Source: Aurantibacter sp034110465 (GTDB lineage Bacteria; Bacteroidota; Bacteroidia; Flavobacteriales; Flavobacteriaceae). From it: a stretch of DNA of 47,060 bases. Below the pieces are notes generated by a model that saw only the letters and a list, made by a program, of their open reading frames with translations, did not search any database and had not been told where the DNA came from. Location: assembly GCA_034110465.1 (NCBI GenBank), contig JAWUZD010000004.1, positions 1 to 47,060 on the forward strand. Reading direction: 5' to 3'. Below, piece after piece: positions 1 through 7,873 of this stretch. Within the stretch, counting starts at the first letter, position 1; each line of letters opens with the position of its first letter. The position numbers and the translations under genes were made by a program.

Positions 1-1
1 A

Positions 2-73
2 GAATACAGAGAACCAAACTCGGGATCTAATGCTAAGAAACAATTTCAAGCCCATTTTACATTGAAGCGATAG
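2..73 (+). CDS. C-terminal end of a truncated gene, unknown product
   Basis: The window opens inside a reading frame whose last 23 codons, ending in TAG, are visible. The tail has alternating polar and hydrophobic residues (QFQAHFTLKR), which would suit a last beta strand, but this is too little to name a family. A strong terminator follows 27 bases later, which supports a real gene end here. Confidence 0.5.
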   Translation, partial: EYREPNSGSNAKKQFQAHFTLKR

Positions 74-100
74 ATTGTAACGTTATTATATAACAACAAA

Positions 101-137
101 AACTCCCAATTCATTTATTTGAATTGGGAGTTTTTTT
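101..137 (+). terminator. Rho-independent terminator
   Basis: A perfect 13-bp stem (AACTCCCAATTCA with its complement) encloses a 6-nt AT-rich loop and runs into seven T residues. It closes the transcript of the truncated upstream gene and insulates uvrB. Confidence 0.9.
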
Positions 138-232
138 ATAAAATTGTAAAGAAGTAAAAAACTTTAAACCTTAACAAATCAACAAGAATATAACAACCAA
201 TTATTCCGTAAATTAGCGTGTAATTTACACCT

Positions 233-2236
233 ATGAAATTCAAAATACATTCAGAATTTAAACCTACTGGAGATCAGCCTGCTGCAATAAAACAATTGGT
301 TGAAGGTTTAGATAATAAAGATAAATTTCAAACACTTTTAGGTGTAACAGGTTCTGGAAAAACCTTTACAGTTGCTAATGTTATTGAAACGGTTCAAAAA
401 CCAACTTTAGTTTTAGCACATAACAAAACATTAGCAGCTCAATTATATAGCGAATTCAAGCAATTTTTTCCAGAAAATGCAGTTGAATATTTTGTAAGTT
501 ATTACGATTACTATCAACCAGAAGCTTACATTCCAACTTCTGGTGTTTACATAGAAAAAGATTTAAGTATTAACGAAGAAATTGAAAAACTACGTTTAAG
601 TACAACCTCTTCCCTACTTTCTGGAAGACGAGATGTTTTAGTTGTAGCATCGGTTTCTTGTTTATATGGTATTGGAAATCCTGTAGAGTTTCAAAAAAAT
701 GTCATCACTTTAGAACGTGATCAAGAAATTTCAAGAACTGATTTACTTCATACCTTAGTACAAAGTTTATATTCAAGAACTGAGGCCGATTTTAATCACG
801 GGAATTTCAGAATTAAAGGAGATACAGTTGATGTTTATCCAAGTTATGCAGATGATGCTTTTAGAATTCACTTTTTTGGTGACGAAATTGAATTAATTGA
901 ACAGTTTAACGTTCAAACAAATGAAATCCTTGAAGAATATGATAAATTAACTATTTATCCTGCAAATATGTTTGTTACATCTCCGGATGTACTACAAGGC
1001 GCAATAAAAGGAATTCAGGATGATTTAATAAATCAGCACGATTATTTCAAGGAAATAGGAAAACATTTAGAAGCTAAACGCTTAAAAGAACGTACCGAAT
1101 TCGATTTAGAAATGATTCGTGAGTTAGGTTATTGTTCTGGAATCGAGAATTATTCACGTTACTTAGATGGCAGACAACCTGGCACGAGACCTTTCTGCTT
1201 ATTAGATTATTTCCCTGACGATTATTTAATGGTTGTGGACGAAAGTCACGTTACAGTTTCTCAAGTTCACGCTATGTATGGCGGCGATTATAGTAGAAAA
1301 GTAAACTTAGTAGATTATGGTTTTCGTTTGCCAGCAGCAATGGACAATAGACCTTTGAAATTTGAAGAGTTTGAATCTTTACAAAACCAAGTGATATACG
1401 TTTCTGCAACGCCAGCAGATTACGAACTAGAAAAAACCGATGGTGTTTTTGTAGAACAAGTTATTAGACCAACTGGTTTATTAGACCCAATAATTGAAGT
1501 AAGACCAAGCTTAAATCAAATAGATGATTTAATTGAAGAAATACAACAGCGTATTGAAAAAGACGAACGTACTTTAGTGACTACTTTAACCAAACGTATG
1601 GCGGAAGAATTAACTAAATATTTAAGCCGAATTAATATACGAGTTAATTATATACATAGTGATGTAGATACTTTGGAACGCGTACAAATTATGCAAGATT
1701 TACGTAAAGGTATTTACGATGTTTTGGTTGGTGTAAACTTACTGCGTGAAGGTCTAGATTTACCTGAAGTTTCTTTAGTTGCCATTCTAGATGCAGATAA
1801 AGAAGGTTTTTTACGTTCGGCAAGATCTTTAACACAAACCGTTGGTAGAGCAGCAAGAAACTTAAATGGAAAAGCTATAATGTATGCTGATAAAATCACA
1901 AAAAGTATGCAAAAAACTATAGACGAAACAGAATACAGACGTGAAAAGCAAATAGCTTACAACACCAAACATAATATGGTGCCAAAAGCTTTAAACAAAA
2001 GCTTAGATAGTGTGCTGTCTAAAAACTCTGTAAGTACTGGCCATTACGAATTAGAAGCTTTAAAAGCCGCAGAACCAGAAAGTGATTACTTGACTAAGCC
2101 AGAATTAGAAAAACGTATTAGAGAAACCCGCAAAGAAATGGAGTCTGCAGCAAAAGCATTAGACTTTATGGTTGCAGCAAAACTACGTGATAAAATAAAA
2201 GCATATCAAGATAAATTAGAGACCTTAAAAGCCTAA
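233..2236 (+). CDS. uvrB: Excinuclease ABC subunit UvrB
   Basis: UvrB is the DNA-damage verification helicase of nucleotide excision repair. It is loaded by UvrA and recruits UvrC. The 667-aa length is normal for the family. Visible features are Walker A GVTGSGKT (residues 37-44), the tyrosine-rich beta-hairpin (about 88-100) that inserts between the strands, the DESH motif II (336-339), helicase motif VI (QTVGRAARN) and a C-terminal UVR coiled-coil domain (last ~40 residues) for UvrC binding. The ATG at 233 gives the conserved N-terminus (DQPAAI at 14-19). A possible -7 element, TAAATTAG (209-216), has one mismatch to the Bacteroidota consensus. The gene is monocistronic; the next genes are on the opposite strand. 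Confidence 0.98.
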   Translation: MKFKIHSEFKPTGDQPAAIKQLVEGLDNKDKFQTLLGVTGSGKTFTVANVIETVQKPTLVLAHNKTLAAQLYSEFKQFFPENAVEYFVSYYDYYQPEAYIPTSGVYIEKDLSINEEIEKLRLSTTSSLLSGRRDVLVVASVSCLYGIGNPVEFQKNVITLERDQEISRTDLLHTLVQSLYSRTEADFNHGNFRIKGDTVDVYPSYADDAFRIHFFGDEIELIEQFNVQTNEILEEYDKLTIYPANMFVTSPDVLQGAIKGIQDDLINQHDYFKEIGKHLEAKRLKERTEFDLEMIRELGYCSGIENYSRYLDGRQPGTRPFCLLDYFPDDYLMVVDESHVTVSQVHAMYGGDYSRKVNLVDYGFRLPAAMDNRPLKFEEFESLQNQVIYVSATPADYELEKTDGVFVEQVIRPTGLLDPIIEVRPSLNQIDDLIEEIQQRIEKDERTLVTTLTKRMAEELTKYLSRINIRVNYIHSDVDTLERVQIMQDLRKGIYDVLVGVNLLREGLDLPEVSLVAILDADKEGFLRSARSLTQTVGRAARNLNGKAIMYADKITKSMQKTIDETEYRREKQIAYNTKHNMVPKALNKSLDSVLSKNSVSTGHYELEALKAAEPESDYLTKPELEKRIRETRKEMESAAKALDFMVAAKLRDKIKAYQDKLETLKA

Positions 2237-2291
2237 TAACTCCAACTCTATTCTCCAATTAAAATTTTTTAAATTGAAGTAACTTCAGTAA

Positions 2292-2492
2292 CTATTTTAT
2301 TTCATCATTTTCAAAAATAGCTTCAATAGATAATTCAAATAATTTTGACATTTTAAAAGCTAAAGACAAACTAGGATCAAATTTCCCTTTTTCTATAGCA
2401 TTTATAGTTTGCCTTGATACATTTACTTTATCTGCAAGATCTGCTTGAGTTAAATCTCGTTCTGCTCTAAGTACTTTTAGTTTATTTTTCAT
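2292..2492 (-). CDS. Small XRE-family HTH regulator
   Basis: This 66-aa protein is almost entirely a Cro/C1-type helix-turn-helix. The LTQADLADKVNVSRQTIN stretch (residues 14-31) contains the two DNA-contacting helices, followed by IEKGKFDPSLSLAFKMSKLF. Such short XRE regulators usually bind as dimers and often control their own operon. Its ATG overlaps the stop codon of the upstream membrane-protein gene by 4 bp, so the two are translationally coupled. The pair looks like a regulator with a membrane partner, which may sequester or sense for it; that role is inferred. Confidence 0.85.
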   Translation of the reverse strand: MKNKLKVLRAERDLTQADLADKVNVSRQTINAIEKGKFDPSLSLAFKMSKLFELSIEAIFENDEIK

Positions 2493-2896
2493 TTGTAACG
2501 TTTTTGTCCAACTAACAATGCTACTAAATAAACAATACTAATAAACATAACCAGAAAAGCAATTTCAGCATCATTAGTAATAAGATTAGTTATGTCAAGT
2601 AATGTATACGTTAATCCTCCAACTATTCCTGCTCCTAAAGCAATTCCCATAGCATCTAATTGTATTTTTTTTTGAAGATCGTCTAAAGAATTAATGTGCT
2701 TAATATTCATTAAAATCATTCCAATTCCCAAAAGTGCATTTATAACAACAGCAATTATAGTAAGTGCTACATTTTCTTCCCAAATAAATTTTGGTCCAAA
2801 AGTCGCGACTGCCATAGAAGCTGTCCACAACATAGACCAAATTGCCAAGTTTTTAGTGCTTTTTTTATTTTGTGTACTCCAAGTTTCATTTTCCAT
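2489..2896 (-). CDS. Four-helix inner-membrane protein paired with XRE regulator
   Basis: This 135-aa protein has four predicted membrane segments (about residues 17-34, 42-62, 83-103 and 112-129) and a short polar N-terminus. No catalytic motif is visible. It overlaps the downstream XRE regulator by 4 bp (ATGA) and so shares its mRNA. Membrane proteins co-transcribed with a 66-70-aa XRE regulator are common in Bacteroidota and Firmicutes, but their substrate or signal is not known. A good promoter lies just upstream. Function is unassigned. Confidence 0.75.
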   Translation of the reverse strand: MENETWSTQNKKSTKNLAIWSMLWTASMAVATFGPKFIWEENVALTIIAVVINALLGIGMILMNIKHINSLDDLQKKIQLDAMGIALGAGIVGGLTYTLLDITNLITNDAEIAFLVMFISIVYLVALLVGQKRYK

Positions 2897-2935
2897 AGTA
2901 AAGATAATTTGATATTATATAAAGTTTTATTTACA

Positions 2936-2965
2936 CAAATATACTATAATTTCTACAAATGACAA
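2936..2965 (-). promoter_or_regulatory. Promoter of the XRE/membrane-protein pair
   Basis: On the minus strand there is a perfect Bacteroidota -7 box, TATATTTG (2943-2936), preceded after 19 nt by TTG (2965-2963). The start codon is 40 bases downstream. This is one of the best promoter matches in the window. Confidence 0.6.
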
Positions 2966-3185
2966 GTTTTATTTACATTTAGTCATTATAACTATACTTT
3001 TTATAATTCCATTTGGTCATTAATCTCACGAATTAACACGGATTTAATAGAAATGCAATGATCTTGTCTTTCTGTACTTCCGACGCAGAATCCATTAGCA
3101 GAAAATTAAAAACAGTGTCCTGCATTAATCAAATTAACACCTCAGCTAATAAACAGTTAAACATCTAAAAAGTAAACTATTTTTA
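2966..3185. other. Intergenic region between divergent genes
   Basis: The spacer between the membrane-protein gene and the DUF1456 gene is 301 bases in all. Apart from the two promoters at its edges I see no ORF of note, no strong hairpin and no recognisable RNA. The middle (about 3015-3130) is less AT-rich than typical spacers here and may be a relic of something longer. Confidence 0.4.
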
Positions 3186-3193
3186 TATCTTTG
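3186..3193 (+). promoter_or_regulatory. -7 promoter element almost touching the start codon
   Basis: A perfect TATCTTTG ends 4 bases before the ATG at 3198. No TTG is found at the expected -33 distance. If the start point lies the usual few bases downstream, the mRNA would be leaderless or nearly so. Confidence 0.5.
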
Positions 3194-3197
3194 TAAT

Positions 3198-3560
3198 ATG
3201 ACAAATAACGACATCTTCAAAAAACTAAGAGTTGCTCACAAACTTCGTGATCAAGATATTATTGAAATTTTAGAACTAGTAGACTTTAGAGTTTCTAAAA
3301 GCGAACTGAATGCTTTGTTTCAAAAAGAAGACCATCCTAATTATGTTGAATGTGGCGATCAAATTTTACGTAATTTTCTTAATGGGTTAATTATAAAATT
3401 ACGTGGTCCAATGCCAGGAAAAACCGAAAGACCAAAAAGTGATGAAAAAGGTTTAGGCTCTAATGCAAAAAATCTTTACAAAAACAAGTCGGAAGATTTA
3501 ACAGCTGATGGAAAACCTTTTAAACCTGAATTTAAAAATTACGGAAAGAAGAAGGATTAG
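3198..3560 (+). CDS. DUF1456 (YehS-like) protein, single-repeat form
   Basis: The first ~70 residues match the DUF1456 domain, with NDIFKKLRVAHKLRDQDI, a KSELNALFQKEDHPNY stretch and CGDQILRNFLNGL. E. coli YehS carries two such repeats; here there is one, followed by a ~50-residue basic, lysine-rich, probably disordered tail. The role of the family is unknown. The protein has no signal peptide and should be cytoplasmic. The next gene follows after 54 bases on the same strand. Confidence 0.85.
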   Translation: MTNNDIFKKLRVAHKLRDQDIIEILELVDFRVSKSELNALFQKEDHPNYVECGDQILRNFLNGLIIKLRGPMPGKTERPKSDEKGLGSNAKNLYKNKSEDLTADGKPFKPEFKNYGKKKD

Positions 3561-3614
3561 CTTTTAGTGGATGCTCGTTAGAATAAAGAATTATTAATTT
3601 GATTTTAAGTTATA

Positions 3615-4166
3615 ATGAGATTAAATTCTAAAAAACCATTAACCATATTAGCTAAAAGTCTTGATCTAGATACTTGGGAAGAGATTTTAAATCACATTAA
3701 GCATTTACCCTACGGCAGAAATGCCAATAGAAATGACTTTAGCTTAGTTCTAAAAGAACAACAAGGCAGTTGTAGTTCTAAACACGCATTTCTAAAAGCC
3801 ATTGCTTTAGAAAATAATTTTGACCATATAAAATTGATTCTTGCTATTTTTAAAATGAATAGTAAAAACTCACCAAAAATAAGTTCTATTTTACAAAAGC
3901 ACCAAATAGATTTTATCCCAGAAGCACATTGTTACCTAAAAATTAATGATGTTTATATAGATGTTACAAATTCAAAATCTGATTATAATAGGTTTAAAAA
4001 TGTTATAATTGAAGAACAAGACATCTTACCTCAACAAGTCGTTGATTACAAAGTTAATTATCATAAAACATTTCTAAAATATTGGCTTATAGAAAATTCT
4101 TCAAACTATAACTTTGAAGAATTTTGGGCTATTAGAGAAACTTGTATTCTAAAACTATCTGAATAA
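3615..4166 (+). CDS. Transglutaminase-like protein (putative Cys-His-Asp fold)
   Basis: This is a 183-aa cytoplasmic protein without a signal peptide. I see a QGSCSSKHAFL stretch with Cys53 at the start of a helix, EAHCYLKI with His105, and YIDVT with Asp116. That order and spacing are characteristic of the transglutaminase/papain-like fold. Whether it is a protease, amidase or non-enzymatic member cannot be decided. It lies 54 bp after the DUF1456 gene and may be co-transcribed. Family assignment is by motif layout only. Confidence 0.65.
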   Translation: MRLNSKKPLTILAKSLDLDTWEEILNHIKHLPYGRNANRNDFSLVLKEQQGSCSSKHAFLKAIALENNFDHIKLILAIFKMNSKNSPKISSILQKHQIDFIPEAHCYLKINDVYIDVTNSKSDYNRFKNVIIEEQDILPQQVVDYKVNYHKTFLKYWLIENSSNYNFEEFWAIRETCILKLSE

Positions 4167-4175
4167 AATAGCATA

Positions 4176-4197
4176 CTTCGACAAGCTCAGTAAGACA
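4176..4197. repeat. Possible fragment of a dispersed intergenic repeat
   Basis: The sequence CTTCGACAAGCTCAG followed by TAAGACA resembles a short repeat that I recall as common between genes in Bacteroidota genomes. There is only one copy in this window, so the repeat status rests on recollection, not on anything seen here. Confidence 0.35.
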
Positions 4198-4255
4198 TTC
4201 CTTTTCAGAATTCTCAGACGAGTTGAAAAAACACTCAATAATCATTTAAAAATAA

Positions 4256-4286
4256 AAAAGAGTAGCGGAAAAACCACTACTCTTTT
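4256..4286 (-). terminator. Terminator of sucC
   Basis: The stem AAAAGAGTAG-c-GG pairs with CC-a-CTACTCTTTT around an A5 loop, with one internal mismatch. The A-rich flank gives a U-tract on the minus strand, 28 bases after the sucC stop. It may also stop the convergent plus-strand transcript. Confidence 0.85.
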
Positions 4287-4313
4287 AAAGTATTTATAAT
4301 ATGTAAATAAGTA

Positions 4314-5504
4314 TTAAGCTAAAACAGCTTGTACTTTATCTGCAGCTTCTTGAAATTCTGTAGCAGACATTACATCTAAACCTGAATCGTCAATTAATTT
4401 CTTAGCAATATCTGCGTTTGTTCCTTGTAAACGAACAATAATTGGCACAGTGATGTTACCCATGTTTTTATAAGCATCAATTACACCTTGAGCAACACGA
4501 TCACAACGAACGATACCACCAAAAATGTTAATTAAAATAGCTTTTACAGCTGGATCTCTTAAAATAAGTTCGAATGCAATTTCTACTCTTGCAGCATCTG
4601 CAGTACCACCAACGTCTAAAAAGTTAGCAGGTTCTCCACCAGCCTGCTTAATTAAATCCATAGTTGCCATTGCTAAACCAGCACCATTTACCATACAACC
4701 AACGTTTCCGTCAAGATCTACATAGTTAAGTCCTTGCTCTCCTGCTTCTACTTCAATTGGATTTTCTTCACGTAAATCGCGCATTGCAGCTAAATCTTTA
4801 TGTCTGTATAACGCATTAGCATCTAAAGATACTTTAGCATCTACAGCCATAATTTTAGAATCACTTGTTTTTAATACAGGATTAATTTCAAATAAAGAAG
4901 AATCAGATTCAACGTAAGCTTTATATAAAGACGTTACGAATTTTGTCATTTCTTTAAATGCTACTCCAGATAATCCTAAGTTAAAAGCAATACGTCTTGC
5001 TTGGAATGGTAAAATTCCAGTAGAAGGATCTATTTCTTCGTTAAAGATTAAATGTGGTGTTTCTTCAGCAACAGTTTCAATATCCATTCCACCTTCAGTA
5101 GAATACATAATCATATTACGTCCTGTTCCTCTATTTAATAAAACAGAAATATAAAACTCATCTGGCTCTTCAGCTCCTGGGTAATATACATCTTCACAAA
5201 CTAAAACTTGGTGAACACGTTTTCCTTCTGCTGAAGTTTGAGGTGTTACTAAGTCCATTCCAATAATTTCTCCTGCAATAGTTTTTACAGCATCAAGGTT
5301 TTTAGCTAATTTTACTCCGCCACCTTTTCCTCTTCCACCTGCGTGAACTTGAGCTTTAATTACGTGCCATCCTGTACCAGTATCTTCAGTTAATTTCTTA
5401 GCTGCTGCTACTGCTTCATCAGCATTTTGTGCAACAATACCACGTTGGATACGTACGCCAAAGCTGCTTAATAATTCTTTTCCTTGATATTCGTGTAAAT
5501 TCAT
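4314..5504 (-). CDS. sucC: Succinate-CoA ligase (ADP-forming) subunit beta
   Basis: This is the beta subunit of succinyl-CoA synthetase in the TCA cycle; it carries the nucleotide-binding ATP-grasp domain. The 396-aa length is typical (E. coli 388). Visible are the N-terminal MNLHEYQGKELL, the ATP-grasp glycine loop HAGGRGKGGGVKLA (about 55-68), the CoA/phosphate region LDVGGTA and the NIFGGIVRCD motif near the C-terminus. sucD is not adjacent, so the alpha subunit must be encoded elsewhere. The leader carries a perfect palindrome and a consensus promoter. Confidence 0.97.
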   Translation of the reverse strand: MNLHEYQGKELLSSFGVRIQRGIVAQNADEAVAAAKKLTEDTGTGWHVIKAQVHAGGRGKGGGVKLAKNLDAVKTIAGEIIGMDLVTPQTSAEGKRVHQVLVCEDVYYPGAEEPDEFYISVLLNRGTGRNMIMYSTEGGMDIETVAEETPHLIFNEEIDPSTGILPFQARRIAFNLGLSGVAFKEMTKFVTSLYKAYVESDSSLFEINPVLKTSDSKIMAVDAKVSLDANALYRHKDLAAMRDLREENPIEVEAGEQGLNYVDLDGNVGCMVNGAGLAMATMDLIKQAGGEPANFLDVGGTADAARVEIAFELILRDPAVKAILINIFGGIVRCDRVAQGVIDAYKNMGNITVPIIVRLQGTNADIAKKLIDDSGLDVMSATEFQEAADKVQAVLA

Positions 5505-5528
5505 CTTTTAATAGATTTATGTGTTGTG

Positions 5529-5544
5529 TTCTGTTTGAACAGAA
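5529..5544. promoter_or_regulatory. Perfect 16-bp palindrome in the sucC leader
   Basis: TTCTGTT-TG-AACAGAA is a perfect inverted repeat with a 2-nt centre. It lies between the predicted sucC start point and its ATG. A 2-nt loop is poor for an RNA hairpin, so a dimeric protein-binding site is the better guess. Confidence 0.45.
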
Positions 5545-5566
5545 TGATTCTACTATTTTAATGTAG

Positions 5567-5597
5567 CAAAAGTAATCATCCTATTGGTTTTTACCAA
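5567..5597 (-). promoter_or_regulatory. sucC promoter
   Basis: On the minus strand TTG (5597-5595), a 20-nt spacer and TACTTTTG (5574-5567) form a full match to the Bacteroidota housekeeping promoter. The predicted 5' leader is about 55 nt. Confidence 0.7.
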
Positions 5598-5707
5598 TTT
5601 AATTTAATAGAGTTTAACATCTTATCTTTAGTCTCTAACTATCTTCCTTTAAAGTTTTAGTATATTCGGGTGTAATCACTTAATTTTAAAGCTTTAATAT
5701 AAAACAT

Positions 5708-6892
5708 ATGAATACATTTAAACGAATAGAATCAATTGATATTCTTAGAGGTCTTGTTATGATATTAATGGTTTTAGATCATACAAGAGATTATTTTCAT
5801 ATAAATGCTTTTGCTGGTAATTATCCTGAAAATTTAGAATCCACAACAGGTATTTTATTTTTTACAAGATTTATCACTCATTTTTGCGCACCTATTTTTG
5901 TCTTATTAGCTGGAATTTCAGCATTTCTTTATGGGGAAAACAAAACTAAAAAACAACTTAGCTTTTTTTTAGTTACAAGAGGTTTTTGGTTAATTTTTAT
6001 AGAAATAACGCTATTAAATTTCTTATGGTGGTTTGATTTTTATTTTGAATTTATAAATCTACAAGTTATTTGGGCTATTGGAGTTTGTATGCTAATTCTT
6101 GGAGTTTTAATCCATCTACCTAAAAAAATAATCTTAGGAATATCTTTACTAATTTTAATAGGACATAATAGTTTAGATGGTTTAACCGTTAGCGACAATC
6201 AACCGCTTGCTTGGTTATGGCATCTATTACATCAATCTGGAGGAGGATTTACCTTAGGGCAAACTTATGTTGCATTTTCATATCCAGTTTTACCTTGGAT
6301 TGGAATTATTAGTTTAGGATATGTTATTGGAAACCTGTTTTCAAAAAATAGAAATTCAGATTTTAGAAAAAAAATATTAATAAAAATTGGGATAGCTTCT
6401 ATTTGTTTGTTTTTCTTACTTAGAGGTTTTAATATTTATGCAGATATTAACCCATGGGAATTTCAAGAATCAACAATAAAAACAATAATTTCCTTTTTTA
6501 ATGTTTCAAAGTATCCGCCATCTTTAGCTTACACTTTAATAACATTAGGACCAGCTTTTATCTTTTTAGCTTGGATTGAACGTTTTAAAAATAAAATAAC
6601 CGATTTATTTTTGGTTTTTGGAAGAGTTCCTTTTTTCTTTTATGTTATTCATGTTGGAACAATTCATTTATTAGCTATTCTTGGTCTTTTAATAACAGGA
6701 AACGATTGGCATAAAATGATTTTAAATAACAATGCTTTTACAAACCCAGAAGCACTAACAGGTTATGGGTATCCATTATATATGGTTTACATAATATGGT
6801 TAATCATACTTATTCTACTTTATCCTCTTTGTAAATCTTATATGAATTACAAAGCTAAAAACAAAGATAAATGGTGGCTAAGTTATATTTAA
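5708..6892 (+). CDS. DUF1624 / heparan-alpha-glucosaminide acetyltransferase-like membrane protein
   Basis: A 394-aa integral membrane protein with about ten hydrophobic segments. The N-terminus SIDILRGLVMILMVLDHTRDYF is the signature of the DUF1624 family, which is related to HGSNAT and YeiB-type acyltransferases. The conserved DH in LDHTRD is the likely functional pair. The C-terminus KDKWWLSYI is also typical. These proteins are thought to move acyl groups across the membrane, but the substrate here is unknown. Its TAA overlaps the stop of the convergent gene in a shared TTAA. Confidence 0.85.
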   Translation: MNTFKRIESIDILRGLVMILMVLDHTRDYFHINAFAGNYPENLESTTGILFFTRFITHFCAPIFVLLAGISAFLYGENKTKKQLSFFLVTRGFWLIFIEITLLNFLWWFDFYFEFINLQVIWAIGVCMLILGVLIHLPKKIILGISLLILIGHNSLDGLTVSDNQPLAWLWHLLHQSGGGFTLGQTYVAFSYPVLPWIGIISLGYVIGNLFSKNRNSDFRKKILIKIGIASICLFFLLRGFNIYADINPWEFQESTIKTIISFFNVSKYPPSLAYTLITLGPAFIFLAWIERFKNKITDLFLVFGRVPFFFYVIHVGTIHLLAILGLLITGNDWHKMILNNNAFTNPEALTGYGYPLYMVYIIWLIILILLYPLCKSYMNYKAKNKDKWWLSYI

Positions 6893-7458
6893 TCTTTTAC
6901 TGTTCCTGTAAAATGATTGACTTTAGAATTGATTGGATTTCCGGATGTTCTTCGATATGAAGCGATTTGTCCGCAATGCCAAATAGCATCTGCAATTGGT
7001 CCGTTTATATTATTCCAGAAAGGAATTTCTTTATCTCCAAAAATAATTTTAAAGGTCGAAATATCTTCCGAAGCTCTAAGTAATACCGATGCTTTCTCTA
7101 AATTAAGCAACGTTTCTGCTCTTAATTCTAAATACGTTAATGCTTTTTTATCTTTTGAATTTAATTTTACCAAAGTGGCGTTTACAATTATTAAAGATAA
7201 ATCGTAGATATGCTGAATGGTTTCTCCTGTTGTTCTAACCTCAGCATTTGGTTTAAACGCTAAATCTTTTTCTGTTAGTTTTTCTGAAGCATGATAAAAA
7301 CGAAATCCTAAGGCTTCTACTTGTTTTGCAGCAACTGTTCCTGCTGTAAAGTTTTCGGCGTTTTCTGGTAATTCGTAAAAAGGTAATTTAGCTTCGGTTT
7401 GTGCGCTTAAAAAAAAGGTAATAAAAAAAACTACTATTAAGTATTGAATTATTTTCAT
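6889..7458 (-). CDS. Exported DinB-like protein
   Basis: A 189-aa protein with a cleavable signal peptide (hydrophobic residues 4-18, likely cut after FLSAQ or nearby). The rest resembles the DinB four-helix metal-binding fold: His in RFYHASEKL, His in ETIQHIYDL and His in DAIWHCGQIASYRR could form the usual metal triad. DinB-superfamily proteins include thiol transferases, and a periplasmic member is plausible. The start overlaps the stop of the upstream membrane gene by 4 bp (ATGA), so the two are coupled. The enzyme activity is unknown. Confidence 0.7.
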   Translation of the reverse strand: MKIIQYLIVVFFITFFLSAQTEAKLPFYELPENAENFTAGTVAAKQVEALGFRFYHASEKLTEKDLAFKPNAEVRTTGETIQHIYDLSLIIVNATLVKLNSKDKKALTYLELRAETLLNLEKASVLLRASEDISTFKIIFGDKEIPFWNNINGPIADAIWHCGQIASYRRTSGNPINSKVNHFTGTVKD

Positions 7459-7871
7459 TTAGTTGAATTTAATAAATGGTGAATTTCACTAATATCTTCT
7501 GCTTTAAAACCTTCTAATTCTATAGATTCTAAATTATTTCTGTATTGGAATGAAATAGTGCTTTCTTCTAAAAAAACGTCTTTTAAATGCTTATACATAA
7601 AAGTTCGCTCTTGTAAAATATTTCGATTTAGTCTAATAGTTAAACCTTTCTTATTATAACTTACATAATACTTATACCAAAGCGTTTGTGTAAAATGAAT
7701 AGTAATTATAATATAACCTAAAAAATTTAAAAGACGATTTATTAATGAATTTTCTGGTGCTACTAATTCAAAAAAACTAACAAACATACAAAGCGCAGCC
7801 AATCCTAAAAATAGCATAGTTTTAATAAGACTTAGTTTATGAAAATATATCGTTTTCATAGATAATGGCAT
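7455..7871 (-). CDS. Two-helix membrane protein with a cytoplasmic beta-rich domain
   Basis: A 138-aa protein with two membrane segments (about residues 15-36 and 44-61) followed by a ~70-residue domain rich in beta strands (YYVSYNKKGLTIRL, VFLEESTISFQYR), reminiscent of PH-like domains on short bacterial membrane proteins. An internal Met at residue 5 (ATG at 7859) is an alternative start. The upstream M28 peptidase gene ends 2 bp before it, and its own stop overlaps the DinB-like gene, so all three look like one transcript. Function is unknown. Confidence 0.65.
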   Translation of the reverse strand: MPLSMKTIYFHKLSLIKTMLFLGLAALCMFVSFFELVAPENSLINRLLNFLGYIIITIHFTQTLWYKYYVSYNKKGLTIRLNRNILQERTFMYKHLKDVFLEESTISFQYRNNLESIELEGFKAEDISEIHHLLNSTK

Positions 7872-7873
7872 TA

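Noticed and set aside
1714..1899. Minus-strand open frame inside uvrB
   Set aside because: It is antisense to the conserved helicase motifs of uvrB and has no features of its own.
2287..2896. XRE regulator plus membrane protein as a toxin-antitoxin pair
   Set aside because: The order, sizes and a four-helix partner fit a regulator with a membrane partner better than a known TA family; nothing toxin-like is visible.
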